Under the pieces are notes generated by a model. The model saw only the letters and a list, made by a program, of their open reading frames with translations, was not told where the DNA came from and did not search any database. A stretch of DNA of 35,385 nt from the NCBI GenBank assembly GCA_014879945.1, contig JACSRE010000226.1, positions 1 through 35,385 on the forward strand, written 5' to 3'. The DNA comes from Myxococcus sp. (GTDB taxonomy: Bacteria; Myxococcota; Myxococcia; Myxococcales; Myxococcaceae). A program made the translations under genes and the position numbers. Shown piece after piece: positions 28,242 to 35,385 of this stretch (positions are counted from its first letter, which is position 1; each line of letters opens with the position of its first letter).

Positions 28242-29015
28242 TCAGAACTGCGAGAAGTCGGGCTTGCGCTTCTCGAAGAACGCGCCGATGGCCTCGGCCA
28301 CCTCGGGCGACTGCAGCTGCGCCACGAAGTGCGCGCCCTCTTCCTTCATGCGCGCGCGCACCTCGCCGTTGCCCTTGAGCAGCGCCTTGGTGAGCTTCAC
28401 CGCCGTCGGCGCCCGCTCGGCCAGCTTCTTCGCCGTCTCGAGCGCGCGCGGCATCACCTGATCGGGCGCGACGATGGCGTTGACCAGCCCCCAGCTCAAC
28501 GCCTGCTGCGCGGTGATGGGCTCTCCGAGCAGCAGCACCTCGGCGGCGCGCGCGTGGCCGAGGAGCTTCGGCAGCAACAGCGACGACGCGGCCTCGGGCA
28601 CCAGCCCCAGGTTCACGAAGGGCGCCACCAGCGAGGTCCGCTCGGTGGCGTACACGAAGTCGCAGTGCAGCAGCATGGTCAGCCCCAGGCCGATGCCCTT
28701 GCCGTCGACGGCGGCGAGGAGCGGCTTCTCGAACGACGCCAGCCCCGCGATGAAGCGGAAGACGGGCGAGTCTTCACCGGTGGGCGGGTTGCCCATGAAG
28801 TCGGCCAGGTCGTTGCCGGCGGTGAAGGTCTCGCTGGTGCTGCCGAACACCACCGCGCGCACCGTCTTGTCGGCGGCGGCCTCGGCGAGCGCCTCGTTGA
28901 GCCGCTCGTACATCGCGATGGTGAGGGCGTTCTTCTTGGCGGGCCGCGCGAAGCGGATGACGAGGGTCGAGCCCTCGCGGGCGGTTTCGATGTCGTTGAT
29001 GACGGTAGGAGCCAT
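28242..29015 (-). CDS. Enoyl-CoA hydratase/isomerase family protein, ECI2-like (257 aa)
   Basis: Crotonase-fold enzyme of fatty-acid metabolism. Start 29015 has GAGG about 8 bases upstream and gives MAPTVINDIE. Oxyanion-hole regions are FTAGNDLADF (64-73) and VDGKGIGLGLTML (103-115). The segment PFVNLGLVPEAASSLLLPKLLG carries the single catalytic Glu141. The first Glu typical of true hydratases (in GGG-C-E-L) is absent, and the region reads GKGIGLGLT. This pattern matches delta3-delta2 enoyl-CoA isomerases (ECI2), which shift double bonds during beta-oxidation of unsaturated fatty acids. It fits with the nearby isocitrate lyase. The vWA lipoprotein lies upstream on the same strand, 53 bases away. 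Confidence 0.92.
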   Translation of the reverse strand: MAPTVINDIETAREGSTLVIRFARPAKKNALTIAMYERLNEALAEAAADKTVRAVVFGSTSETFTAGNDLADFMGNPPTGEDSPVFRFIAGLASFEKPLLAAVDGKGIGLGLTMLLHCDFVYATERTSLVAPFVNLGLVPEAASSLLLPKLLGHARAAEVLLLGEPITAQQALSWGLVNAIVAPDQVMPRALETAKKLAERAPTAVKLTKALLKGNGEVRARMKEEGAHFVAQLQSPEVAEAIGAFFEKRKPDFSQF

Positions 29016-29068
29016 GGCCGCGCCTCTAGCCGGGCCGGGCCCCGCGCGCACGCCCGTCGAGCAGGCCG

Positions 29069-30154
29069 CTACTCCGACAGCTCACAGCCGCTGGCGAAGC
29101 CGGTGGCGTCGAAGGTGCGCGAGAGGCCTCCGGTGAGCGTCTCGCCGTCGGCCTTCGTCCACCGGGCCACCACCTTGGCGGAGTGCTGGCCGCTGCGCTT
29201 GGGGCTGCAGTACTCGAGCAGGTAGAAGCGGTTGGCCCGCGCCGTCACCTTCGCGGCCACCGCGTCGAAGGCCTCGCTCAGCGCGGTCGCCTTGCCCACC
29301 GGCCAGGAGCCGTCGGCGCCCAGCGCGCGCAGCGTCTTCTCGTCGATCTCTCCGCCGAGGCCGACGGTGAAGCGGCGCACGGTGGAGCGGTTGGCGCGCT
29401 CGAGCATCTCGAAGGTGCTGACGCGCGCGGCCTGGTCGGAGCCGTCGGTGAACACCACCAGCGCGCCCTCTTTCCACGCCACGAGCGTCTCTTGCGCGAG
29501 CGCCTCTTCGAGCCGGTCGAGCGTCTTCACCACGGCGCCGTTGAGGTTGGTGGAGTCATCGACGCAGCGCCAGCCCGCGCAGGTGCGGCGGTCGGTGAAG
29601 CCCGCGCAGTCGGCGTTCACCGAGCACTGCCGCGTCTCGAGGCCCTCGAGGCCCCGCAGCGCGACGGCCTGGTCTCCCGTGAAGTCCACCAGCACCTCGG
29701 GGTGCTCGCGGCCGTCGAAGGTGTAGATGGCCAGGCGCTGGCCGTCGTCGCGCGCGCCCAGCACCGTGCGCACGTAGCGGGCGGCGGCGTCTTTGAGCGG
29801 GCCGAAGTCGCCGGTGCGCAGCACGCTGCCCGACAGGTCGAGCAGCAGCACCGACGCCATGCGGAAGCGCTGGCCCTTGGCCCGCACGGCCCGCTTGCTC
29901 TCGAGCGCCGACAGCGGCTTGCCGTCCTCCTGCACCTCGAAGGCCTCGGCGCCCAGGCCCGAGACCGGCACGCCGTCGCAGGTGTCGACGCTGAAGAAGA
30001 GCGACACCCGCGCGGGCGGGGCGATGGAGAGCGCCTCTTGCCCTTCGGGCACGTTGAGCGTCAGACACCGCGCGCCCTGCGTCACCAGGGGCTCGCCACA
30101 CCCCAGCAGCACCACCAACAGCCCCAGGCCTGCCTGTCGCTCGATGTATCGCAT
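29069..30154 (-). CDS. von Willebrand factor A-domain lipoprotein (361 aa)
   Basis: The ATG at 30154 gives a short signal peptide with lipobox LLGC (Cys19), so a membrane-anchored envelope protein. A short N-terminal beta module (about 45-85) precedes the vWA domain (about 100-310) with the metal-ion-dependent adhesion site DLSGS (106-110) and FTDGSD. An insertion near 175-200 (QCSVNADC...CAGWRC) holds four Cys, a small disulfide-bonded loop reminiscent of the DC...C repeats of the lipoproteins at the window start. The C-terminus contains the segment FYLLEYCSPKRSGQH. Such proteins bind metal-dependent partners or ligands; the partner is unknown. It is divergent from the efflux operon. Confidence 0.9.
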   Translation of the reverse strand: MRYIERQAGLGLLVVLLGCGEPLVTQGARCLTLNVPEGQEALSIAPPARVSLFFSVDTCDGVPVSGLGAEAFEVQEDGKPLSALESKRAVRAKGQRFRMASVLLLDLSGSVLRTGDFGPLKDAAARYVRTVLGARDDGQRLAIYTFDGREHPEVLVDFTGDQAVALRGLEGLETRQCSVNADCAGFTDRRTCAGWRCVDDSTNLNGAVVKTLDRLEEALAQETLVAWKEGALVVFTDGSDQAARVSTFEMLERANRSTVRRFTVGLGGEIDEKTLRALGADGSWPVGKATALSEAFDAVAAKVTARANRFYLLEYCSPKRSGQHSAKVVARWTKADGETLTGGLSRTFDATGFASGCELSE

Positions 30155-30212
30155 GGTGTGCGCACCGTACGGCGAGGTCGCACCAGGGCAACTTTTCGGC
30201 CCGACGGACGGC

Positions 30213-30267
30213 TTTCTGACTCGCCGTTCAGAAACCGGTTGCGGTTCCTGACCCGCCGGTTAGAAAC
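30213..30267. promoter_or_regulatory. Twin TetR-type operators upstream of efflux operon
   Basis: Two related palindromes. Site 1 (30213-30234) is perfect at its ends: TTTCTGA, 8 bases, TCAGAAA. Site 2 (30244-30267) is GTTCCTGA, 8 bases, TTAGAAAC, with two mismatched pairs in the arms. Aligned over 23 bases the two sites agree at 19, and their centres are 32 bases apart, about three helical turns, so two repressor dimers would sit on the same DNA face. They end 24 bases before the TetR start codon and lie in the 137-base gap shared with the divergent vWA gene. Size and position fit autoregulation by the adjacent TetR protein. Confidence 0.8.
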
Positions 30268-30291
30268 GCGGCTCCCTCGGAGCTGATCAGC

Positions 30292-31038
30292 ATGGCTCGT
30301 CCCGCCGACCCCAACGCCCGCAGCGCCCTGGTCGCGGCCGCGCGCAAGCAGTTCCGTGAGCACGGGCTGCAGCGCGCGCGCATCGAAGACATCACCAGCG
30401 CGTGCGGGTTGTCGAAGGGCGCCTTCTACCTGCACTTCGAGTCGAAAGAGGCCCTCTTCCTCGAGCTGGTGACCGAGTTCGAGCGCCAGATGGACGCGCT
30501 GTTCGAGCGGCGCATCGCCGAGGAAGACGCGTTCTTCGCGAAGGGCGGGCCGTTTCGCCGCAACGACTTCGTCGACGGCTCCGAGCGCCTGGCCGCGCTG
30601 GTCGCGATGCAGACCCGGCAAGACACCGAGACGCTCGAGCTGATGTGGGCCATGCGCGACGTCATTCACGTGCTGATCAACGGCACCCAGGGCACCGCCT
30701 TCGACGGCGTCATCTGGCAGGCCATCGACCGCGAGCAGCTGCGCGTGGTGGACGCCGCCAACCGCCTCAAGAAGTTCGGCGTCATTCGCACCGACATCTC
30801 GAGCCAGGTCATCGCCATGGTGCTGATGGGCACGTGGATGTTGACGATGCGGCAGATGGTGAGCCGCACCGAGCGCCCCGACTTCAAGGCCCTCATCGGC
30901 GAGCTCAACGTGCTCGTCGGCGAGGGCATGGCGCCCCGCCCGGCCAGCCAGGCCGCGCCGCGCCGCAAGCCGTCTCGCCCGCGAAAGTCTGCCGCGCGGC
31001 GCAGCCCCCGCAGTGTCTCTCTGAGGAAGACCCCATGA
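30292..31038 (+). CDS. TetR/AcrR family transcriptional repressor (248 aa)
   Basis: ATG 30292 follows GGAG at 30279-30282. The N-terminal helix-turn-helix is typical: ALVAAARKQFREHGLQRARI, then DITSACGLSKGAFYLHFESKEALFLEL (about 33-60). The ligand-binding domain fills about 65-215. The last 35 residues are an unusual Arg/Lys/Pro/Ser-rich basic tail. The protein should repress its own operon through the two palindromes just upstream and release DNA when it binds a pump substrate. Its stop overlaps the adaptor start (ATGA), so repressor and pump are made from one transcript, giving negative feedback. Confidence 0.94.
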   Translation: MARPADPNARSALVAAARKQFREHGLQRARIEDITSACGLSKGAFYLHFESKEALFLELVTEFERQMDALFERRIAEEDAFFAKGGPFRRNDFVDGSERLAALVAMQTRQDTETLELMWAMRDVIHVLINGTQGTAFDGVIWQAIDREQLRVVDAANRLKKFGVIRTDISSQVIAMVLMGTWMLTMRQMVSRTERPDFKALIGELNVLVGEGMAPRPASQAAPRRKPSRPRKSAARRSPRSVSLRKTP

Positions 31039-32066
31039 CGCGCGTGATGATGGTGGTGCTGTTCGCTTCGCAGGCCTTCGCCGCCGACCCGGCCGCCCCG
31101 AAGCTGCGCCTGGTGAAGGCCCGCGAGGTGAAGTCCTCGTCGAAAGAGACGGTGACGGGCCAGCTCTTCCCGTCGCGCATGTTGCCGCTGGGGTTCGAGG
31201 TGGGCGGGCGGCTGGCGGTGTCGCGGGTGAAGAAGGGCGACTTCGTGCGCGCGGGCCAGGCCCTGGGGTCGCTCGACACCGAGATCGCCGACGCGCAGGT
31301 GCTCCAGGCCGAGGCGGGCGTCGCGCAGGCCGAGGCGGTGGCGGGCCTGGCGCTCGACGTCGCCAGCCGAAACCAGAAGCTCAAGGCCGAGGGCAGCGTG
31401 TCTGACGTGCAGAACCGGCAGGCCGACGTGAGCGCCAAGCAGGCCCAGGCGGGGCTGGCGCTGGCGAAGGCCCAGCTGGCGCAGGCGCAGGCAGGCCGGC
31501 GGCGGCACGACCTGCGGGCGCTCTTCAGCGGCACCGTCATCGACGCGCCCGACACCGTGGGCGGCATGGTGGGCCCCGGCAACCCCGTCTACGTCATCAT
31601 GCAGCTCGACCCGCTCATCGCGAAGGTCACCATCCCCGAAGACCTGCGCGCCGCCATCACGCCGGGCCTGAAGGTGCGCGCCGAGGCGGTGGGCGGCGCG
31701 GCGGCGACCGACGACGCCTCGGTGAAGGTCGTCATCCCCTCGGCTGACCCGCAGACCCGCCGCGTGCCGGTCGAGGTGACGGTGCCGAACCCGAAGGGTG
31801 AGTTCGTCGCCAATACGCTGGCGCGCGTGGTGTTCCCGGTCGGCGAGGCGCGCAACGCCTACGTCATCACCTCGACCGCGATGAGCACCACCGGCGGCGA
31901 CCACGTGTACGCGGTGCTGGCCGACGGCACGCTCAAGAAGGTCTACGTCACCGTCATCGAGCGCCGCAGCGGTGAGTTCGTCGTCTCGGCGGCCACCACG
32001 CTCGATCAGATCGTCGACTACCCGACCTCGGCGCTCGTCGAGGGCGCCAAGGTCACCCAGCGCTGA
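31035..32066 (+). CDS. RND efflux periplasmic adaptor (membrane fusion protein, 343 aa)
   Basis: Links the inner-membrane pump to the outer-membrane channel. A signal peptide (cut at AFA/AD, residue 16) and no lipobox suggest a soluble periplasmic form. The two lipoyl half-motifs lie near 45-80 (GFEVGGRLAVSRVKKGDFV) and 160-185, flanking an alpha-helical hairpin (about 84-155) rich in Ala, Gln and Lys. A beta-barrel domain (about 190-270) and membrane-proximal domain (about 275-343) follow. Start 31035 has GAGGAAG upstream and overlaps the TetR stop by 4 bases. The pump gene begins 24 bases downstream. Confidence 0.93.
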   Translation: MTRVMMVVLFASQAFAADPAAPKLRLVKAREVKSSSKETVTGQLFPSRMLPLGFEVGGRLAVSRVKKGDFVRAGQALGSLDTEIADAQVLQAEAGVAQAEAVAGLALDVASRNQKLKAEGSVSDVQNRQADVSAKQAQAGLALAKAQLAQAQAGRRRHDLRALFSGTVIDAPDTVGGMVGPGNPVYVIMQLDPLIAKVTIPEDLRAAITPGLKVRAEAVGGAAATDDASVKVVIPSADPQTRRVPVEVTVPNPKGEFVANTLARVVFPVGEARNAYVITSTAMSTTGGDHVYAVLADGTLKKVYVTVIERRSGEFVVSAATTLDQIVDYPTSALVEGAKVTQR

Positions 32067-32090
32067 GCCCGCGGACAGGAAAGCAAAGCC

Positions 32091-35000
32091 ATGACGCTCT
32101 CAGACGTCTCCATCAAGCGCCCGGTCTTCACCACCATGATGTCGGTGTGCCTGGTGGTGCTCGGCCTGCTCGGGCTCAGCCGCCTCGGCACCGACCTCTT
32201 CCCCGACGTCTCGTTCCCCTTCGTCGCGGTCACCACGGTGTACCGCGGCGCGGGCCCCTCTGAGATCGAGCAGCAGATCTCGAAGCCGCTCGAAGACGCC
32301 ATCGCCGGCATCGGCGGCGTCGAGACGATTCAGTCGATCAGCCGCGAGAACCTCTCGCTGGTCTTCGTGCAGTTCAAGCTCTCGACCCCGCTCGATCGCG
32401 CCGTGCAAGAGGTGCGCGACAAGGCGTCGGCCGTTCAGAACATGCTGCCCAAGGACGCCGACCTGCCGAAGGTGGCGCGCATCGACTTCGGCGCCGCGCC
32501 CATCGTCACCTACGCCGTGTCGGCCGACCTGAAGTCGGCCGAGCTGCGGCAGGTGCTCAAGGACAAGCTCGAGCCGGCCCTGGCGCAGCTCGACGGCGTG
32601 GCCCAGGTGCGCCTCATCGGCGGTGAGGTGCGCGAGGTGCGCGTGGACATCGAGCTCGACAAGGCCAAGGCCGCGGGCGTCGCGCCGGGGCAGATCGCTG
32701 AGCGGCTCGCCATGGAGAACCTCGACGTGCCCGCGGGCCGCCTCGAGCTGGGGCCGACCGAGCTCAACGTGCGTTCGCTGGGGCAGTTCAAGAACATCGA
32801 CGAGGTGCGGGCGCTCCCCATCGCGCGTAACCAGAACGGCACCCAGGTGCGGCTCGACGAGGTGGCGACGGTGACCGACGGCGTGGGCGACCGCCGCTCC
32901 ATCGCCCGGCTCAACGGCAAAGAGGCCGTGGTGGTCGAGATCATCAAGCAGCCCGGCTCGAACACCATAGCGGTGTCGAAAGAGGTGAAGAAACGCATGG
33001 CCGAGCTGGGCCCGGTCATCGGGAACGGCTTCAAGCCCTCGCTCATCATCGACAACTCGACCGTCATCGAAGAGAACACCAAAGAGGTGTGGGTCGCGCT
33101 GCTGTTCGGCGGAATGATGGCCATCCTCATCATCCTCATCTTCCTGCTCGACGTGCGCGGCACCATCATCAGCGCGCTCGCGCTCCCGACGTCGGTGCTG
33201 GGCACCTTCTTCGTGATGTACGTGCTGGGCTACACGCTCAACCAGATGACGCTGATGTCGCTGTCGCTGGCCATCGGCCTGCTCATCGACGACGCCGTGG
33301 TGGTGCGCGAGGCCATCACGCACCGGCTCGAGCAGGGCGAGACCCCGATGGACGCCGCGTCGAACGGCACGCGCGACGTGTACCTGGCGGTGCTGGCCAC
33401 CACCCTGTCGCTGGTCGCCGTCTTCGTGCCGGTGGCCTTCATGCCGGGCATCGTCGGCCAGTTCTTCAAGCAGTTCGGCGTCACCATGTCGGTGGCCGTG
33501 GTCATCTCGCTCTTCATCAGCTTCACGCTCGACCCGATGCTCTCGGCCCGCTTCTCGAAGCAGCGCGTCAAGGGCGAGCAGCACCGCGACAACCCCATCG
33601 CCCGGGTGCTGCGCCGCTCCTTCGAGGGCATGGAGAGCCTGTACGCGGTCTCGCTCGGCTGGAGCATGCGCCACCGGTGGCTGACCGCGGGCCTCGTCGT
33701 CCTCACCATCGCCGGCTCCATCGGCGTCACCGTGGCGGGCGGGCTCGGCGTCGACTTCGTCACCCCCGAAGACCGCAGCCAGTTCATGGTCGACCTCAAG
33801 CTGCCCGAGGGCACCAGCCTGAGCGAGACCAGCGCGCGCGCGAAGCAGGCCGAAGACATCATCTCGACCTACCCCGACGTCATCGACGTCTACACCGTGG
33901 TGGGCACCTCGTCTGACGGCGCCGGCGCCGACTCCAACCGGGCCCGCGTGCGCGTGCTGGTGAAGGAGCGCGACCACCGCGCGGTGAAGCTCAAGGCGCT
34001 GCAAGACGACGCGCGCAGCCAGCTGACCGCGGCGCTCCCGCCGGGCACCGACGTCGGCCTGCTCGACCCGGCCACCATCGAAGGCCTGGGCGACTTCTTC
34101 CCCATCATGTTGTCGGTGATGGGCAACGACTACGCGCAGATCAGCGCCGAGGCCAAGCGCATCGCGGGCATCTTGAAGGAGCTCAAGGGCGCCAACGGCA
34201 AGCCGCTCGCCAACGACGTGCGCGTGGTGGTGAACCCGCCGAAGCCCGAGCTGGCCGTCACCATCGACCGCAGCCGCGCCAACGACACCGGCCTCACCAG
34301 CGCGATGCTGGGCATGCAGATGCGCCTGGCGATGAACGGGCAGCTGGCCGGGAAGCTCCGCGAGGGCGGCGTCGAGACCGACATCATGGTGCGCCTGTCA
34401 GAGGCCGACCGCGCCACGCCCGAGGCCCTCAAGACGATGGACATCTTCACGCCCGCCGGCCTGCGGCCCATCAGCGACGTCGCCGAGCTGGCCATGCGCG
34501 ACACGCCCAGCATCATCGAGCGCTTCAACCGGGAGCGCCGCGTGGTGGTGCAGGCCGCGTCGGTCGGAGAAGGGGGCGCCCTCGGCGACCTCGCCAAGGC
34601 CCTCAAGGACCGGCTCGCCAGGGAGCCGCCGCCCGCGGGCGTGACGCTCTACTACGACGGGCAGATCAAGAGCCTCGACGAGCAGAACGACGCCTTCGGC
34701 CTCGTCTTCCTGCTCGCGGGCGTCTTCGTCTACATGGTGCTCGCGTCGCAGTTCGAGTCGTTCAAGCACCCGTTCACCATTCTGATGTCGGTGCCGCTGG
34801 CCTTCATCGGCGCCTTCCTCGCCCTGCTGGTGACGGGCTTCAGCGTCAACATGGGCGCCTTCATCGGCATCGTCTTGTTGATGGGCCTGGTGACGAAGAA
34901 CGCGATTCTGCTCGTCGACCAGGCGCTGCAGAACCTGAGGGCCGGCGACGACCTCGACACCGCGCTCATCAAGGCCGGCCCCCGCCGGCTGCGCCCGATT

Positions 35001-35312
35001 CTGATGACGTCGGCGGCCATGGCCATCGGCATGGTGCCCACCGCGGTCGGCCGCGGGCAGGGCTTCGAGTTCCGCGCGCCCATGGCCATCGGCGTCATCG
35101 GCGGCGTCATCACCTCGACGTTCCTCAGCCTCTTCGTGGTGCCGCTGGTGTTCGCGGTCTTCGAGAAGCTGACGCCGCCGCGCTTCCGCATCAAGAAGGC
35201 GCCCGAGGCCCCGCCTGCCGACGACGCCACCCGCGTGGTGCCGGTCGCCGGCCTCGCGGCCAAACACGACGCGGCCACTCCGCACGGCGCTGCCGCCGCG
35301 CGGCCGGCCTGA
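32091..35312 (+). CDS. RND multidrug efflux pump permease, HAE-1 type (1073 aa)
   Basis: Inner-membrane proton-driven exporter, full length for the AcrB-like family. AGGAAAG precedes ATG 32091. Topology is classical: TM1 (about 13-30), large periplasmic loop, TM2-TM6 (about 335-485), TM7 (about 535-555), second loop, and TM8-TM12 to about 1030. The proton-relay pair is Asp400-Asp401 in LLIDDAVVV, and the TM10 Lys is in [15 protein letters not shown]. The N-terminal signature [20 protein letters not shown] and FPDVSFPFV are typical. The C-terminal 35 residues are Ala/Pro-rich and cytoplasmic. The substrates are not predictable. Together with adaptor, repressor and the truncated downstream gene it forms a complete tripartite operon. 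Confidence 0.96.
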   Translation: MTLSDVSIKRPVFTTMMSVCLVVLGLLGLSRLGTDLFPDVSFPFVAVTTVYRGAGPSEIEQQISKPLEDAIAGIGGVETIQSISRENLSLVFVQFKLSTPLDRAVQEVRDKASAVQNMLPKDADLPKVARIDFGAAPIVTYAVSADLKSAELRQVLKDKLEPALAQLDGVAQVRLIGGEVREVRVDIELDKAKAAGVAPGQIAERLAMENLDVPAGRLELGPTELNVRSLGQFKNIDEVRALPIARNQNGTQVRLDEVATVTDGVGDRRSIARLNGKEAVVVEIIKQPGSNTIAVSKEVKKRMAELGPVIGNGFKPSLIIDNSTVIEENTKEVWVALLFGGMMAILIILIFLLDVRGTIISALALPTSVLGTFFVMYVLGYTLNQMTLMSLSLAIGLLIDDAVVVREAITHRLEQGETPMDAASNGTRDVYLAVLATTLSLVAVFVPVAFMPGIVGQFFKQFGVTMSVAVVISLFISFTLDPMLSARFSKQRVKGEQHRDNPIARVLRRSFEGMESLYAVSLGWSMRHRWLTAGLVVLTIAGSIGVTVAGGLGVDFVTPEDRSQFMVDLKLPEGTSLSETSARAKQAEDIISTYPDVIDVYTVVGTSSDGAGADSNRARVRVLVKERDHRAVKLKALQDDARSQLTAALPPGTDVGLLDPATIEGLGDFFPIMLSVMGNDYAQISAEAKRIAGILKELKGANGKPLANDVRVVVNPPKPELAVTIDRSRANDTGLTSAMLGMQMRLAMNGQLAGKLREGGVETDIMVRLSEADRATPEALKTMDIFTPAGLRPISDVAELAMRDTPSIIERFNRERRVVVQAASVGEGGALGDLAKALKDRLAREPPPAGVTLYYDGQIKSLDEQNDAFGLVFLLAGVFVYMVLASQFESFKHPFTILMSVPLAFIGAFLALLVTGFSVNMGAFIGIVLLMGLVTKNAILLVDQALQNLRAGDDLDTALIKAGPRRLRPILMTSAAMAIGMVPTAVGRGQGFEFRAPMAIGVIGGVITSTFLSLFVVPLVFAVFEKLTPPRFRIKKAPEAPPADDATRVVPVAGLAAKHDAATPHGAAAARPA

Positions 35313-35329
35313 CCCTCGCTGGAGAACAC

Positions 35330-35385
35330 ATGCGCACCCTCTTCTTCTCGGTCCTCACCGTGGGCGCCGCCGCCCTCGCGCAGAC
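35330..35385 (+). CDS. Secreted protein, N-terminal fragment; probable TolC-like outer-membrane channel
   Basis: ATG 35330 with GGAG 5 bases upstream begins 17 bases after the RND pump stop. Only 18 complete codons are visible. They encode a signal peptide, MRTLFFSVLTVGAAALAQ, with a likely AxA-type cleavage site. The position at the end of an adaptor-pump operon makes an outer-membrane efflux channel (TolC/OprM family) the best guess, but nothing in the sequence itself proves it. Confidence 0.6.
   Translation, partial: MRTLFFSVLTVGAAALAQ

Overview
The window is about 70% GC, its genes are packed head to tail with 4-base overlaps, and nearly every codon ends in G or C. Gene content points to a myxobacterium or close relative (phylum Myxococcota): cysteine-rich lipoproteins with Stig1-like repeats, an OmpA protein on a calcium-binding thrombospondin type 3 stalk, paired DUF4139 proteins, and many lipoproteins of unknown role. 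No ribosomal, tRNA or other phylogenetic marker is present, so this placement is inferred from gene families. No prophage, insertion sequence, CRISPR array, tRNA or rRNA was seen.

Positions 1-9577 (minus strand) form one tightly coupled operon. In order of transcription it encodes an OmpA/TSP3 outer-membrane protein, a secreted FecR-domain protein, a CHASE2 nucleotide cyclase, two paralogous Cys-rich lipoproteins (the first with a cyanovirin-like tail) and the start of a TPR protein cut by the window edge. Every compartment of the envelope is represented, so it reads as a surface-to-cytoplasm signalling device ending in a cyclic nucleotide. This is the most interesting system here. The first 95 bases are a perfect fold-back that may be an assembly artefact.

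Positions 9742-13973 (plus) hold two tandem DUF4139 proteins and a small lipoprotein. Positions 13983-15950 (minus) encode a lipoprotein lipase/esterase, and 16105-18009 (plus) an OafA-type membrane acyltransferase with an SGNH domain. Positions 18019-21916 (minus) form a second operon: a vanadium-haloperoxidase-like secreted protein lacking the usual acid-base histidine, a peroxiredoxin-like protein and a hybrid histidine kinase. A 615-base stretch without a credible gene follows.

Positions 22532-29015 are metabolic: an adenosine-deaminase-family enzyme, a lipocalin, a secreted probable beta-barrel protein, a long (751 residue) isocitrate lyase of the mycobacterial ICL2 size class, a methyltransferase coupled to a small unknown protein, and an enoyl-CoA isomerase-like crotonase. 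Isocitrate lyase and the isomerase fit growth on fatty acids or lipids. A von Willebrand A lipoprotein follows at 29069-30154.

Positions 30155-35385 (plus) form an RND efflux operon: TetR repressor, periplasmic adaptor, inner-membrane pump, and the first codons of a secreted protein that is probably the outer-membrane channel. Two near-identical palindromes exactly 32 bases apart lie just upstream of the repressor and are its likely operators.
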